A DNA stretch of 64,000 nt, taken from assembly GCA_019925105.1 (NCBI GenBank), contig JAHGAU010000020.1:806001-870000 (forward strand), given 5' to 3'. Source of the DNA: Niebla homalea. Its lineage: Eukaryota > Ascomycota > Lecanoromycetes > Lecanorales > Ramalinaceae. The notes below the pieces were generated by a model that saw only the letters and a program-made list of their open reading frames with translations, did no database searches and was not told the DNA's origin. Both the position numbers and the translations under genes were made by a program. The stretch's first letter is position 1. Each line of letters opens with the position of its first letter. Shown here piece after piece: positions 34,132-45,800 of the stretch.

Positions 34132-34645
34132 GGTCCTATTGATAAGTACTGCGACTGGGTGTTCTGGTAAATAACGTTTGTATTTGATCAAGGTCCAAAC
34201 TCAAGAGGAGGTACAAGGAAGGAAAGAGGAGAGCTGGGAGGAAAAGCCATTATATACCCCATCTGTGACACCCTTGTTGAGTGTCATAAGCCCGTATGTT
34301 GAGCTTGCAGGGGTGTTACTGTGATGTCAGTGGTCTCACGATACCAACGTATCGAGGTGTTGTTATTTTGGTGTTACATCTCTGACAGCTGTAGTGCCGA
34401 GAGGCCTGTTGCACAGACACATCCAGAACATCACATGAGGTTAAGAAAGGCTGATCAATGGGTGAATAGTCTTACAGAAAAGCTTATGATGAATCGCCTT
34501 CCCTTCTCCATGAACAAAGCCTACAAAGTATCTTCAATGACGTGCAACTGTCCGACTCCACTCAAACCTGAGGACCTTATTATCCACAAACCCTCTCAAA
34601 CCCTGCGTTATTTTCACTTCCACTTCATTCCCAAATCACCCCACC
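34132..34645. other. intergenic, no gene recognised
   Basis: 5' flank of the GST relic and 3' flank of the peroxiredoxin gene. Only short frames. Confidence 0.45.
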
Positions 34646-35648
34646 TCAAAGTTTCTCCATAATAGTCTCAGCACTAGAGGCCTACAATTCCAACCCAACC
34701 AAAGTCAGCAACAAGAAAATTCTCTCCCCCGTTGCCCCAATCCCGCCCACTTCCAGGGATAAAACAGAAGCAGAAGTAGAGATCAGAATTACCTTGACCT
34801 CGCCCCGCCGCGCCTCGACCTCGGCGTAGCTGACCGTACCATCCCGTTCGATGATCATGGCCCAGCGAGCACTGCGCTCCGCCGATTGGGACCAGCCGTA
34901 CTGCTTGCTGAAGAAGATATTGGTGTCGCTCATGAAAAGTTGTTCACACAACGTGTGCGAGTAGGTCCTGGAGTCAGCCTTTGTTTCTCCCTTACTTCGC
35001 ACATAGTGATGGAACGCTCATCTCCACCTGATGATCGGTATCGTCGCCATCTCTCTCTCTCTCTCTCCGTCTTTCTCGAAACATTTTTTATTAGAAAAAA
35101 TAAAGAGGGAAAAGGAGCACCTACCATCCCCCCACCTTCCTGCCCAACCCCATTGACTGTCCCCCACGCATTCATGACATATGCATCGTTGCAGGCAATC
35201 ACCACAACGAGATCCACCCCCTTCGCCTTCAGCTTGTCAAGGTTCCGAATGTAGGGCGGCAGGTGAGAGTTCTGGCAGCCCGGGGTGAAGGTGCCGGGTA
35301 TGGAGACCAGCACGACTGTCTTGTATCGGAAAGCGGTGGAGGCGTCGTAGGGTTGCGGGGTGCCGCAGGCGGTGGGGTCGGGGGAGATGATGGGGGAGTA
35401 TCTGTTGGTTTGTCAGGTCGAGACAGTGCGCCAAAAGAGGCAGAGGATAGGGTTTGCAGTCGGGGTGATGTGTGTTTGTTGTGAGGGTGGAAGGGGGTTG
35501 AGGGTTGCGGCCGAGAGGGAGAGTCAGGGGGAAAGAGAGAGGAATGAGCAGACTCGCTAGGTAGCGAAGAGGAAGAAAGATAGCGCCAAACCACTCACAC
35601 AAATTCGACCCCATCAGGGAATTTGTCGCCGGCCTTGAGGGGTGTCAT
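34646..35648 (-). CDS. peroxiredoxin, Prx5/PMP20 (Aspf3-like) type
   Basis: Four exons (35648-35599, 35401-35125, 34978-34793, 34681-34646) give 182 residues in one frame. They start MTPLKAGDKFPDGVEF and reach the active-site strand VVLVSIPGTFTPGCQNSHL with the peroxidatic Cys. Then follow YIRNLDKLKAKGVDLVVVIA with CNDAYVMNAWG, FMSDTNIFFSKQYGWSQ, RWAMIIERDGTVSYAEVE and a C-terminus ASSAETIMEKL. The protein reduces peroxides with thiols in cytosol, peroxisome or mitochondrion; the C-terminal -EKL is close to a PTS1 but not canonical. The acceptor at 34979 (AAAG) is chosen for frame; it leaves a short insert (ADSRTYSHTLCEQ) before the conserved FMSDT. Confidence 0.85.
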
Positions 35649-36674
35649 TCTATTCGATCTCCACTCCTAGTCTTCTCCAGCTACCTATTCCAGAAATAAC
35701 TCCAATCCAACAATGTCTGTAGCTTGAACGCTTTCACAGGTTTGAGACATCGTTGTGTAAGCTATTGTTCTGCGGTTGTAGATAGGATAGCCGTGTACCA
35801 AGCTACCTGTCATCCGTTCCAGGTACAGGACCCCACCTTCCCCTCAGTCAGAGAATTATCTAGTCTAGGTGAACCGCGTCCCTGCATATGCTTATGCTTG
35901 TAAGTCCCCTTTGGGATGCCCCCTATTTCCCGAGGAGGTCCGATCATAGGGCCGTAAGAGGCACGCTTATCATACATATCGGTCCTGGGATTTTACTTCA
36001 TGACGCGCTTGCAGATCGAAAAGTGGAGATACTGCACAGGGCGACAATGAATGCCGCGAAGTCGGCCGAAGACGTTTTTTACTGAGACTTCTGCTTCTGC
36101 ATACCGAGTACGATACAACACGCGCGGGATTTAGGTGATTGAAGTGCCGCCTTCATGCGTAAATCACCACTTGCTGCAGCTTATCCCAAAGGATTGTCGA
36201 AGCATTGGAAGCACTCCGTCCCGACTTTTCGCACAATGGCATCATCCGCTGACTCATCCTTGAACCATTTTATTCCGTAAATTCAACATAATCTATAGCT
36301 TGTTCACTACATCTTTACATCCCGCTTCCGAGATGGCGCCGGGCTTCTGCATGCTCACAAACTTCAGTGCCATTTATTGTTGTGGAAGTGCGTTGGGGCC
36401 AATCAAATTCAAGCGGCCTTGAGTGAAAAATCGGCAGCAGGTTGAGACATTGGCCGCAGATCTACCGTAGGTCTCTGCCTCTCAATTTCTGCTTTCTCCG
36501 TCATACAAGGTGTACGCTGTAAGCTATGGTTCCATCTGGATGGCTGGAAAATGACATGGCTCCGCCCAACATCCCACCCAATACCTCCAGGCCAGCGGTA
36601 GTAGTGGACCTCCATTGAATAGCCATGACCTTGATGATGACCACGAAGCTTCAGCCCCGGATCAGAATCCTAAT
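35649..36674. other. intergenic, no gene recognised
   Basis: Divergent flank of the peroxiredoxin and the MFS gene. No supported motif. Confidence 0.45.
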
Positions 36675-38394
36675 ATGTATCTACCATCGATTCCTCCAGC
36701 CGACAACGGTAGAGCCGCCTGGCTCTTTCTCGCCAGCTGCTTTCTGGCAGAAAGCCTCATTTGGGGTACATTCCCCCTTTTCCACCAAAGTCGTACCAAC
36801 CCCAGGTTTAAAGATGAGTAACCATATGATGGGAATCGAGACGTAAAGACAGCATCATTGCCAATCTGTGATTGCGGTCCACTGATACCAAGCCTGTATC
36901 GTCCAGGCCTCCCCTTCTTCTACGGTATCTTCGAAGAATACTATTCCACCCACCCGCCCTTTCTCGAGCACCCGCACAACATCGCGGCAGTTGGTACCGC
37001 TACGACGGTGACCCTTCCCACTCATCATCCTGCCCTACTCATCTCTGAACTACATGCAGGGAGTCGCCTACTTTATGTCCCCAATCGCCCGCGCTGCAGC
37101 GTTGGCCGACCTGCAGTCTCCTATTTAGAGTCGTTGGCCTTGCACTCATTCTCGTCAGCCTAGCATCTGCTTCTTTCGCCAGACATGTCAACGATCTAGT
37201 TGTCACTCAGGGCGCCATCTACGGCTTCGGCGCCGCATTACTGTACATGCCTCTCATTTCCAACCTGGACGAGTGGTTCATAGCGCGCAAGGGTTTGGCC
37301 TTCGGAATTCCCTGGGCAGGAACAGGGGTCGGAGGTGCGGTGACACCCCTCATCATGGACTGGTGTCTGGATACATATGGTTTCAGGACGGCCCTGAGAA
37401 TGTGGGCTGTTACTTTCGTGAGTCCGGTTCGACCAAGTCGAGGATTCGCCGTCTGACCACACGGATCTGCCGGTCGCAGTTCATTGTGATATCACCCCTG
37501 CTTCTTGTGATCAAGCCACGTCTCCAGCCATTGAACCTCCGCTTTTTCGGCACGTGGATATTCTGGATCCTTCAACTGGGAAATTTCATCGAAGGATTGG
37601 GGTATTTCATGCCATCCATCTATTTGCCGTGTAGGCTATACCCTTCTTCCCTCTTCGCTTCAATCATGCCTCATGTGGCACCCATGTTCTCTCTCCGTTA
37701 CTGGTCCCATCGCTTTCAATGAAGTACCAACTGACCTGTCGTTTCTTTAGCCTACGCCTCCAACGTCCTCCATCTCTCTTCTCTCAACTCCACCCTGCTG
37801 ATCTCCCTCCTGAACCTCTCGTCCGTCGCTGGTACCATCCTCATCGGCTTCTTGACCCATCACCTGCATCCCACAAACGTGATCCTCTTCTCCGCCCTTG
37901 GCTCCGCCGTCACCGTCTTCCTGATCTGGGGGCTCGCTCTCACCAAGCCGGTGATCTACATCTTCGCGCTCTTCTACGGTATTGTCGCGGGCGGCTATAC
38001 CGCCACCTGGACGGGCTGCGTGTCGGAGATCCAGCGTGATGCCATCGAAGCCGAAGCCGGTGTCGTGATTGGGATGATGGCTGCGGGGCGGGGTTTGGGG
38101 GCGGTGATAAGCGGTCCTGTGAGCGAGAGTCTACTCAGGTACGGAGGCTGGGATGGCCTTATAGGTGCTTACGGTAACTCGTATGGAGTTCTGATTCTCT
38201 TCACGGGTATCACAGCAGTGTTGGGGGCGTTTGGAGTCTTGTCCCAACTGCGATTTCGCGGGGTGGATGATGCCAGTATTACGAGCACGATTGATATACG
38301 CATGTCGCACGAAACGGTGAGAGGGCTGGACGCGGCGAGCATCATCAAAAGAACGGATCAACAAACACGAAATCGAGGTACGATATCTCAATAG
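36675..38394 (+). pseudogene. MFS monocarboxylate-type transporter with one frameshift
   Basis: Five exons can be placed: 36675-36765, 36907-37007, 37060-37417, 37480-37630, 37751-38394. The product follows the MCT-type MFS plan: NGRAAWLFLASCFLAESLIW|GLPFF, YYSTHPPFLEHPHNIAAVG, TT|GVAYFMSPIA, WPTCSLLFRVVGLALILVSL, DEWFIARKGLAFGIPWAGTG, FWILQLGNFIEGLGYF, MPSIYLP|SYASNVLHL, ALFYGIVAGGYTATWTGCVS and GVVIGMMAAGRGLGAVISG. Splices are in phase except for one break within 37080-37097, where SPIARA must change frame to reach QRWPTC. A stretch reading LNSHDLDDDHEASAPDQNPN upstream of 36675 is in frame but lacks a clear ATG. It is probably a recent pseudogene, or one indel error. Confidence 0.75.
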
Positions 38395-38726
38395 GCGCAA
38401 AAGCATTCCAGAGTGGTCGCACGTGCCAATGGATCCGGCCAGCGTCAGACCTACCAGCCTCTCTATCTCACCAATAACCAAACTAATCAAGAAATTGATC
38501 ACAAATTCTTGAGCTTGACTCGATCTACACAGTTGGGACCAAGGTCTTGATGTCAACGATCGGATTGGGTGCAGAAAAGGGAGTGAATATCTCCACCGTT
38601 GCAATACTTTCTGGCCCCGGAGAGGGAACGATCCTTTGCACTAGTGCTATGACTATGGCTACTGTACAGCACAGCACAATCATCTTGGTACCGTACCTTC
38701 ATTCTGGACCGGCGTAGAGAACCCAT
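38395..38726. other. intergenic between convergent genes
   Basis: Nothing recognised. Confidence 0.45.
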
Positions 38727-39989
38727 TCAAGACCTTTGGAGAGACATCCTGTCGACTGTTGGGGAGAGCATATGGATTCCTATGAATGTGTAAGAGCGTG
38801 CATTCAAGAACTTGAACATCAAGACGAATGCAAACACCCAATAATCAAAGGGCCCATGACTTACCATACGAATCGTCACTATTGCTCCAGCGCTCGGTTT
38901 CAGTCAAACGAGCTTTCCGCCAAAGCTTCGCCTTCTCCTCGGCATCATACTTATGGCTTTGTATAACGAGGATTTTCTCGCCCTCCTTTACGGAGGCGTT
39001 GTCGAAAAGGTCCACATCCTTCAGTGGGACCACGAACTCTTTGTACGATCCCGAAATGGCATCCCAGTCCCCCTGTACGGTCCAATCTTCCCGTCGAAAC
39101 ATGTTGGAACCCAGCACGGCATTTGCGTGCTTGAGAGCATTGGCTATGAAACCTGCCATCACCCCGGCTGGTTCGCGGTACGCGCGGGAAACTTTGGACT
39201 CGTCTTTGCACCCATCGAGACCGATCAGCATTATGCAAGAGCTTACTGTAGACGTAGGCTTCTGGCTGACCACCAAGCCGGCATCATTGTTCTCCGGGAC
39301 GTCCGCAAAGCCGGCCAGGAAGGTTGCTGCGTCTGGCTTCGCGAGGCTGCTGAGAGTGGATCCGAGCGAGATGATACAGCGCGGCCTTTGCATATTCTCG
39401 GGGCGATGCAGCCAAGTGCGGCCATCGTTGTACGTTCCCAGAAGACCATGGCATTGTACGTGGGTGTAAGTTCCCGGGGAGACGAGAGCCAGTGTACGTT
39501 GGAGCTCGGGGAGAGATAGGTCCAGAGCGTAGTAATCGACTGGCTTGCTTATCTCATCGATAGCCCGAAGGAGAATACTGATTTTCCGCAGATTGCTAAA
39601 AGACATGGTCAGTTGACTCCTGCAAAGGGATGAAGGGTGACGAAAATCACAGACCCGCTTCCGAGTTCAAGGAGCATGGAATTCGGTTGGATCTTCCGAG
39701 CTATCTCATGACTAGATTGCTCTAGAATATCAATCTCCGTCTGGGCGACGTAATACTCTTTCAGATAGGTGATCTCATCCAAGCGCTTAAGACCTTCCTC
39801 GTCGTAGAGAAGTATGTCGGGTAATCGACGTTGTTCCTGGGGATCAGTCGGGTTCTTGAGGCTGTCTCGAATCTGCTGCGAGAGATCTTCGACTTCATGA
39901 CGACTTCGTATATCTATAATCTCGTTGCCTTCACTCTTGGAGACCGAAATCTGGTCACTGAGACCGCCCGAGAACTTGTCGTGAGGCAT
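38727..39989 (-). CDS. EasF/EgtD-type SAM-dependent methyltransferase
   Basis: Three exons (39989-39655, 39595-38865, 38779-38727) make 372 residues. Features are the N-terminal EIIDIRSRHEVEDLSQQIRD, DILLYDEEGLKRLDEI and YYVAQTEIDILE, and the SAM-binding motif LELGSG|NLRKISILLRAIDE created by splicing. These are followed by VDYYALDLSLPELQRTL, ISLGSTLSSLAKPDAATFL, MLIGLDGCKD and VSRAYREPAGVMAGFIANAL. This is the histidine-specific methyltransferase fold (PF10017), as in EgtD and the ergot-pathway EasF. Fungal paralogues N-methylate aromatic amino acids or related substrates. The gene is fully in phase and looks intact, beside a broken transporter and a broken GST. Ergothioneine synthesis itself needs a larger Egt1 fusion, so this stand-alone form is more likely a specialised-metabolism enzyme. 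Confidence 0.85.
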
Positions 39990-42900
39990 GATGGATGATC
40001 CAAGCAATACCGTCCTTTCCAAGCTTTATAATCCTAATCACTTCTTAAAGTGTGATAATCTGTGTCTCAAACAGGTCAAGTGGTCTTTTATACGAAGCCC
40101 TCACTCACTCGGATCTCTCAACCGTTACTCTCCCCTTTTCCGAGATCGACCTCTTTGCAGCGAAAGCTATGGCGATACATTGGATTCCGTTGAGCAGTGT
40201 GCCAGGGATGCATCTGCAGGCAAAGTACTTTTGTATGTCTCTTCGTGCCGACTAGGTTCAGTTGCAAGTTCCAGTAACAACCTTCAGGGCCTAAGAGCCG
40301 GGTGGCTCGGGTCAACCGTCCAGGTGACGCAAAACTGACTCTTCTAGCGGCATCGGCAACCAGGTCTAGACACACGTCATCGTGGCCCAACCGGGTGGAT
40401 GTCCATTGGATTCATCGCACTAAGCTGACTCTGCATCAAGGTTTCGCGGCCGGACTCGGACCTGAAAAGTTGAGGTACATGCCTCCACAGAGCCGCAAAA
40501 TTAGAATCAATCCGCATCCAATCAGTGTGGGTTTCCTTGACTGCGCACATCTCGTGTGTTGCGTCACTCAGAGCACCACACTTGTAAACTAACCGCAACC
40601 AGATCCTGTAGACGAGCATGTGCTTCTCAGGAATTTCCAGAAGGATATGAAGGCAAAGCAGAGATTGATTCCACCCTCAACCAAACCGATAAGAAGATTG
40701 TCGCAGGTTTGGAAACAGGCAGCACAATAGATCACATCTAATTTTGCCACATTCTGCTTACATATCTCCCTGTCTTCTGCTGCTATAAGAGATCTAGCCC
40801 GCTCCGCACCCGGATCAGTGGTGCTCGGCCGACCGTCCCAGGCCCAAGGAAGCGCCTGTCAATTACGCATGCATCCTCAACAAGACTTGCAGAGGTAGGC
40901 ACCACAGTATGGAGTCATATCCTCATCATTTCATGATCAGGGTTCTGTCAACTCACCTCATACGGCCAGAGTAAACCTTTTGAAGTCAACGTAGAAAGAA
41001 ACAACTTCTCACATGCCATCACCAGTAGCCAGCGAATTGATCTCTAGAGACATCCGGGCTCTCCTGCTATCAAGCCGTCTCTTGTGCAAGAAACTTGAAG
41101 CGTTAGGGCAGAAGCAGCCCACACCAATACGTGCTAACGCCGTCGAACCAAGTTAAGAGACGGAGACCATGCAGAACTTTTCAAAATATTATCGGATAAT
41201 GGAGGTGGTTGGGGTGGCCACATGGGCGCAGAGGGCGTCATCACAAGCCTAATGACGCTGAGTACGTATGGAAAGAGGGTTTTCTAGCTGGGTGAGTGGA
41301 ATGGTGATTTGGGGAGTTGAATATTTACATATTGTTGGGACAGTCCAGATGGACGAGAGATCCAAGCCATTCAACTCCCCTAATCTCCTAGTAAGCATCC
41401 ACCGTCTCAAAAGTAGCTGTCAGCCTGGGTGTCTGTCTTAAGCATGGATTCGAGAGGTGAACGACTTCTCATGGCTGAGCCAGTTCACACCATGCACATA
41501 CATCCTGTTCAATACTTAAATTTCATCCTACTATCTCACAGTAGCGCCTCGCAAGTCAGTCAACATCCCCATGTCGAAGTACAAGACCAGGTAAAGCTGA
41601 TCAATCAGCAACTTCACCAAATGAGTAATAATGGCGTGGAAGCTATGTGTTGACCTCCTAAACCCCCAGCTTCCTCACCAGATCAACCAACAGATATTGG
41701 ACCACCCTAATAACAATGTAGGCAACGTCAACGTCCAAAAAACATAATCTGAAAAAAAGGGGCAAAAAAGAAAGACCGCTAGGATCACTCCATCCACGAG
41801 GTTTCCTTTAGGGGAGTCGGCAACCCATTCGAAGAAATTATTGGCGAACCAAGGCCCCCCCTGGCCGGGGTGGCTCAGCAGCAACATTCGCGCGCGGAAT
41901 GTGGATTCGAGATCTTTTTTACCACAGCACTAATTAAGGCTTTATCTCGCAACCTTGATTATGGCTACTGTGGGGCAGAGTTTTGATATATATATAGAGC
42001 GCGAATCTTTTGCTTTTCTGTTCGCAACGGTTTTATGTAGCGTGGCGATAGGGCAGTGGTCATGTGTTTGATTATCCTAGATCTCAGGTTCATCTATCGA
42101 TGGCGTGGATGGTTGTATTGGGGGCAAATAGAAGCCAAACTTTTTAGCTGCTCTATATTTACCGAATTCAGAAGCTTGCCACAACGCAGGAAATCAGAAG
42201 TCAAGCCGGTGAAACTCATCGTGTTAGCGGTGTCTCGCCCAGCAAAAGAACTTTCAAGGAGAACACTGTAGCATAAAACATCCCTCGAGAGGAGTGAGCC
42301 CCACTGGCACCTCACTTTGTTTGACACAAGTGCTCCACCCGACATCACAAATGGGCTGTTCCTTGCTCATTTGTGGGTGAACATTTCGCCCACACCCAAT
42401 CATCTGTGGAAACAGTGGCTGTAGAGATAGGGTGCTCAGGTGGCCGGAATTCGCTTAAGATGTCCTGCAGCTCCACTCGTCACACTCCTCATAGGCACGG
42501 ACGGAGCAATCCATCATGGACGTGCAGCCCAATGCGCTCGGGCCGTACCTGTGACACCAACTCGACGCATCTTCGTGGATTGGGAAAGAGGTTTCCGATC
42601 GTTGCAGGAGCGGATGAAGATTGGAGAGTTGGTAGCGTGTTCGTCTGGAGAGTGAGGAGGTTGGAGGATGACTGGAAGAGAGCTATGGTTCATCCTTGAG
42701 GGTGATATGACGAGACTGGGCTGAATAGTCGTGTGAGAAGTAGGGTAGCATTCTCAGCCAAATGTGTGCTGTATAGAGATACAAGAATATGAATCTGTCA
42801 GTGGTTGCGCAGCCTCGACTTATCTCATTCAACAATAGTCCACCAAGCACTGTCAGTGATGTGCGGGGGGATGGCACCGAAGACGGCGACGTCACGAGTA

Positions 42901-43820
42901 TTGCCATCCATTGATCACGTAAACGAAAGCACAAGAGTTATAAAAAGGAGCTCATCAGATGGTCAGGCTTGCCGAGTCCAAGATGTGACTGCTGGGAAGG
43001 GTGGATTAAGATCTAGCCACATACACTCATACTCCGTTTCTCATTATGTCTAGCAATGACTGTCAGTCGAAGGATGGGGGCGAAGTGAGAGGCCGCCTTA
43101 TTCGAGCCTCGGCCATTGGTTTGCCTTCCCAGCGGCAGGAATCATGAAAACAATGTGGAAGCAGGCATAGGTCCCTACGGTGAGAGGAGCACTGCCCTCA
43201 GAACAAGATCAGATGGTCACTCAGCTCATAACCCAAGCAAACTGGGGTAGAAGTCTGGTTCGCTGCCCCCGAAATCTGCTTCCTTGGAAGAACGGCTACT
43301 GTCGTCGTGGCTTTGTTGATGGCGCCGAATCTTCAAGCGAGGCTTGAAGTCGATGTGCCAGACCACAGCACAGCATTGGAAACACGATCAGCAGACTTGA
43401 AAGTCATGTCGGTCGGTCCTCCCACGCCGTCCGAGATTCAAGCCATGTAAGAGCACGTTCAACAGGGTCCATCACAACATCGGATCACATCCCAACGTTG
43501 ATGGAATGCAGGATCCTTGAGGGGAAAGAGTGTATGATGTCTAGCTAGGGACACTAAAGTACAGAAGGTGAAGGAATGAAGGGCATGTAAGCCCTCATGT
43601 ACCCTGCTTGTGACATTTTGGCAAAATCCCTGTAAGTCGGAGTAACCTCCAGGGTGATGGTGGTGTTGAATGTTGGTGTTGCTCTCAACTCAGGTCCGAA
43701 TCTGCACTCTGGAGAGACGTCCCGCGATCTAGCGGATCATTACTTCTCATTTTCAGGTTGTCTCCTGCCTCTCCGCTATACTTCTTCCTGCTCCCCTCTC
43801 CCACCGCGGTATCACACCCT
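39990..43820. other. 3.8-kb gene-poor region
   Basis: No known family was read on either strand. One minus-strand ORF of 70 codons (41887-41675) is strongly hydrophobic (GVILAVFLFCPFFSDYVFWT) but has no recognised relatives. A tatatatatagag motif lies at about 41987-41999. Confidence 0.4.
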
Positions 43821-44309
43821 TTAACATCCAGGGAAAAAAAGGGAGGTCAGATTGGAGCTTCCCGAAATTGATGCGGCTGCCGCGGGACTCAGTAAGGGAT
43901 TAGCAAGAAGTGCCTCGACAGTGCTGGTCAGATTTTTTGTCTCCGCTTCGACTGCCGCAACGGCGTAACAGACGACCGACGGGGTCTGCCGTTGTTGGAG
44001 GGCTGGCATCTCTTCCGGGGAGGAGATGCTGTCACGCTTCGGACTCGGGATCGCGCAGCTCAATGCCGTTTCCAAGATAGCCAGGTCGCCGGTTATATTC
44101 AGGGTTTGAGCGACAATGGTTTCGACGTCCGAGATAAGGTTGGGCGAGGTGATCGCTTTGACTTCCGCCTCCAAGGCAGTTACGTCGCTCTGCAAGTTAA
44201 AAAGGCTAGCACAGGATGTTGCAGCGTTCTGGCGTGGCTGTAAAAGAGCTGGAAGGGCGATCACGGTGGTCGCGAGCAAGAACGACTGGGCGAGGCTGGT
44301 TGGACGCAT
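43821..44309 (-). CDS. small secreted four-cysteine protein
   Basis: Single exon, 162 residues from the ATG at 44309; the frame stays open 18 codons further upstream, but this ATG gives a clean signal peptide (MRPTSLAQSFLLATTVIALP). The mature part has a possible KEX2-like site (QPR), four Cys (SCAS, LSCA, VVCYA and a C-terminal PGC), NLT sites and helical Ser/Ala/Leu-rich repeats (SDVTALEAEVKAI, VEAETKNLTSTVEALL). It looks like a small secreted helical protein, perhaps a cell-wall or hydrophobic-surface-binding protein or a candidate effector. No family was firmly recognised. Confidence 0.65.
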   Translation of the reverse strand: MRPTSLAQSFLLATTVIALPALLQPRQNAATSCASLFNLQSDVTALEAEVKAITSPNLISDVETIVAQTLNITGDLAILETALSCAIPSPKRDSISSPEEMPALQQRQTPSVVCYAVAAVEAETKNLTSTVEALLANPLLSPAAAASISGSSNLTSLFFPGC

Positions 44310-45126
44310 CTTTGATATTGGGGGGTTTTGCGAAATGTATTTGCCAAGGAATAATGGCCTCAAACAGGTTCACAAAGGGTCAAAGAGTCGAAAAAGTCTT
44401 GAATAAAAGAAAACCTCGAATTGAAATCACTCCTATGTGACGGTTGAAGAGCTTTTAATAGTCAGAGATGTTGACAATCAAGGGAAATGATGTCATAATT
44501 TGGGCTTCCTTTTATTACTGCATTGGTCACTGCGCATCAACATCACCAAAGCCTTTCCGGAGTCCGGAAATATTTGGGGTTGGCTGTATGACCCGGGTTC
44601 CGATCTCGCAGCCACGACTACCAGCCAATGACGTGAAGAACATCACAAGGGAGAGCTAAGGTAGGAACATGTAGTTGATGATGTACCTTGTCGAACCCGA
44701 TTGTAGACTATTTCAATCCTGCATCTTTATTGCAATGACCGGACACGGAAGTCTGGGTCCAAGAATTTTAGGGCCGCAGGCTCTCTTTTCCCCTTTACAG
44801 ATGCCTCTTACGTTTCCAAACGGCGGTTGCAAGCCCGGGAGTTGCAGTGGTGAGTCCACGAATCGTTCCTGGTCGATGATGACCACTTTGCCTTTAGAGT
44901 TTGTTCGTGCCGTCTATCTGCCCGCTTCATGGCTTCTGTGTATATGCGTGCAATCTTCACCATGTTTCACCATGTGGTTGTCGAGATTAAGCCCACTTCT
45001 GACACTCATGTGGCCTCTGAATGTTAGCGCCTCTTTGTGCATTTTGGGGGGAAGAAGTCCGGTAGCCCATCAAGGAGCACCTGCACGTCATACTCCACCG
45101 CTCTGCTCCACCCAGTATCCTCCTCC
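44310..45126. other. intergenic, no gene recognised
   Basis: The open frame on the plus strand (44675-45220) overlaps the GNAT gene antisense and shows no family features. Confidence 0.45.
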
Positions 45127-45800
45127 TCAATCCCCAGCCAATTTCCTCATGCGCTCTTGCCCCTCAATCCTCATTCCTACCCAATCTTCCATTCTCTCGG
45201 CCCCCACACTGTCACCCTGATAGAACTTGATACTTGGCTCATTCCATTTCAACACGCTCCACTCGAGCCTCCCTCCCCCAATCCTCTTTGTTTCTTTGGC
45301 GAGATAAGAGAGTAATCTCGTGCCATACCCACGGCCTCGGTACTCCGGCAGCACAAAGAGGTCTTCGAGGTAGATGCCGGGCTTGGCGAGCCAGGTGGAG
45401 TAATTGTGGAAGAAAAGGGCGAAGCCTGCACACGGTGCAGAAGGGTCAGATGAGTAGATCAATATTGTCTTTGCAAAACCGGGGGTGAAGTCATCCGAAT
45501 TTGGGATGGGGAAGGAGAGGGTAGAGCGGAGGGAGGCTTCATTGGCTTGGACGGAGGAGGTGGCTTTTTCGTAAGCGGCCAGGGCGTGAATCAGGTGAAG
45601 GATTGTGGGGACATCTGCCAGAAAAGGGTTGGTCAACATGAGTACTTTGAGCCTAGCGCACTAGGATGCAGGGACCGCGCAATGGTACTGTTGGTGCAAT
45701 CCTCGATGAAGGTAGATCGATACACACCAGCTTCGGTAGCAAAACGGATGGTGGGCTCATCTTTGGCCAATGCTGAAGCAGCGGAAGGGTTCGCGGCCAT
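45127..45800 (-). CDS. GNAT N-acetyltransferase, spermidine/diamine acetyltransferase-like
   Basis: Exons 45800-45728 and 45614-45127 (113-bp intron) give 186 residues. The join restores IRFATEA|DVPTILHLIHALAAYEK. The acetyl-CoA loop is EDLFVLPEYRGRGYGTRLLS (R/QxxGxG/A type), preceded by PCAGFALFFHNYSTWLAKPG and followed by LEWSVLKWNEPSIKFYQ and the C-terminal WVGMRIEGQERM. This is the SSAT-like GNAT class that acetylates polyamines, thialysine or similar amines. Gene length and motif order are normal. Confidence 0.88.

Noticed and set aside
35048..35070. CT-rich microsatellite as a separate element
   Set aside because: Only a short dinucleotide run inside intron 2 of the peroxiredoxin gene.
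31532..41877. The 14-bp word gccggggtggctca at 31532 and 41864, resembling a tRNA A-box or SINE head
   Set aside because: Flanks do not align, no acceptor stem or matching B-box forms, and a 14-bp match between two sites in 64 kb is expected by chance.
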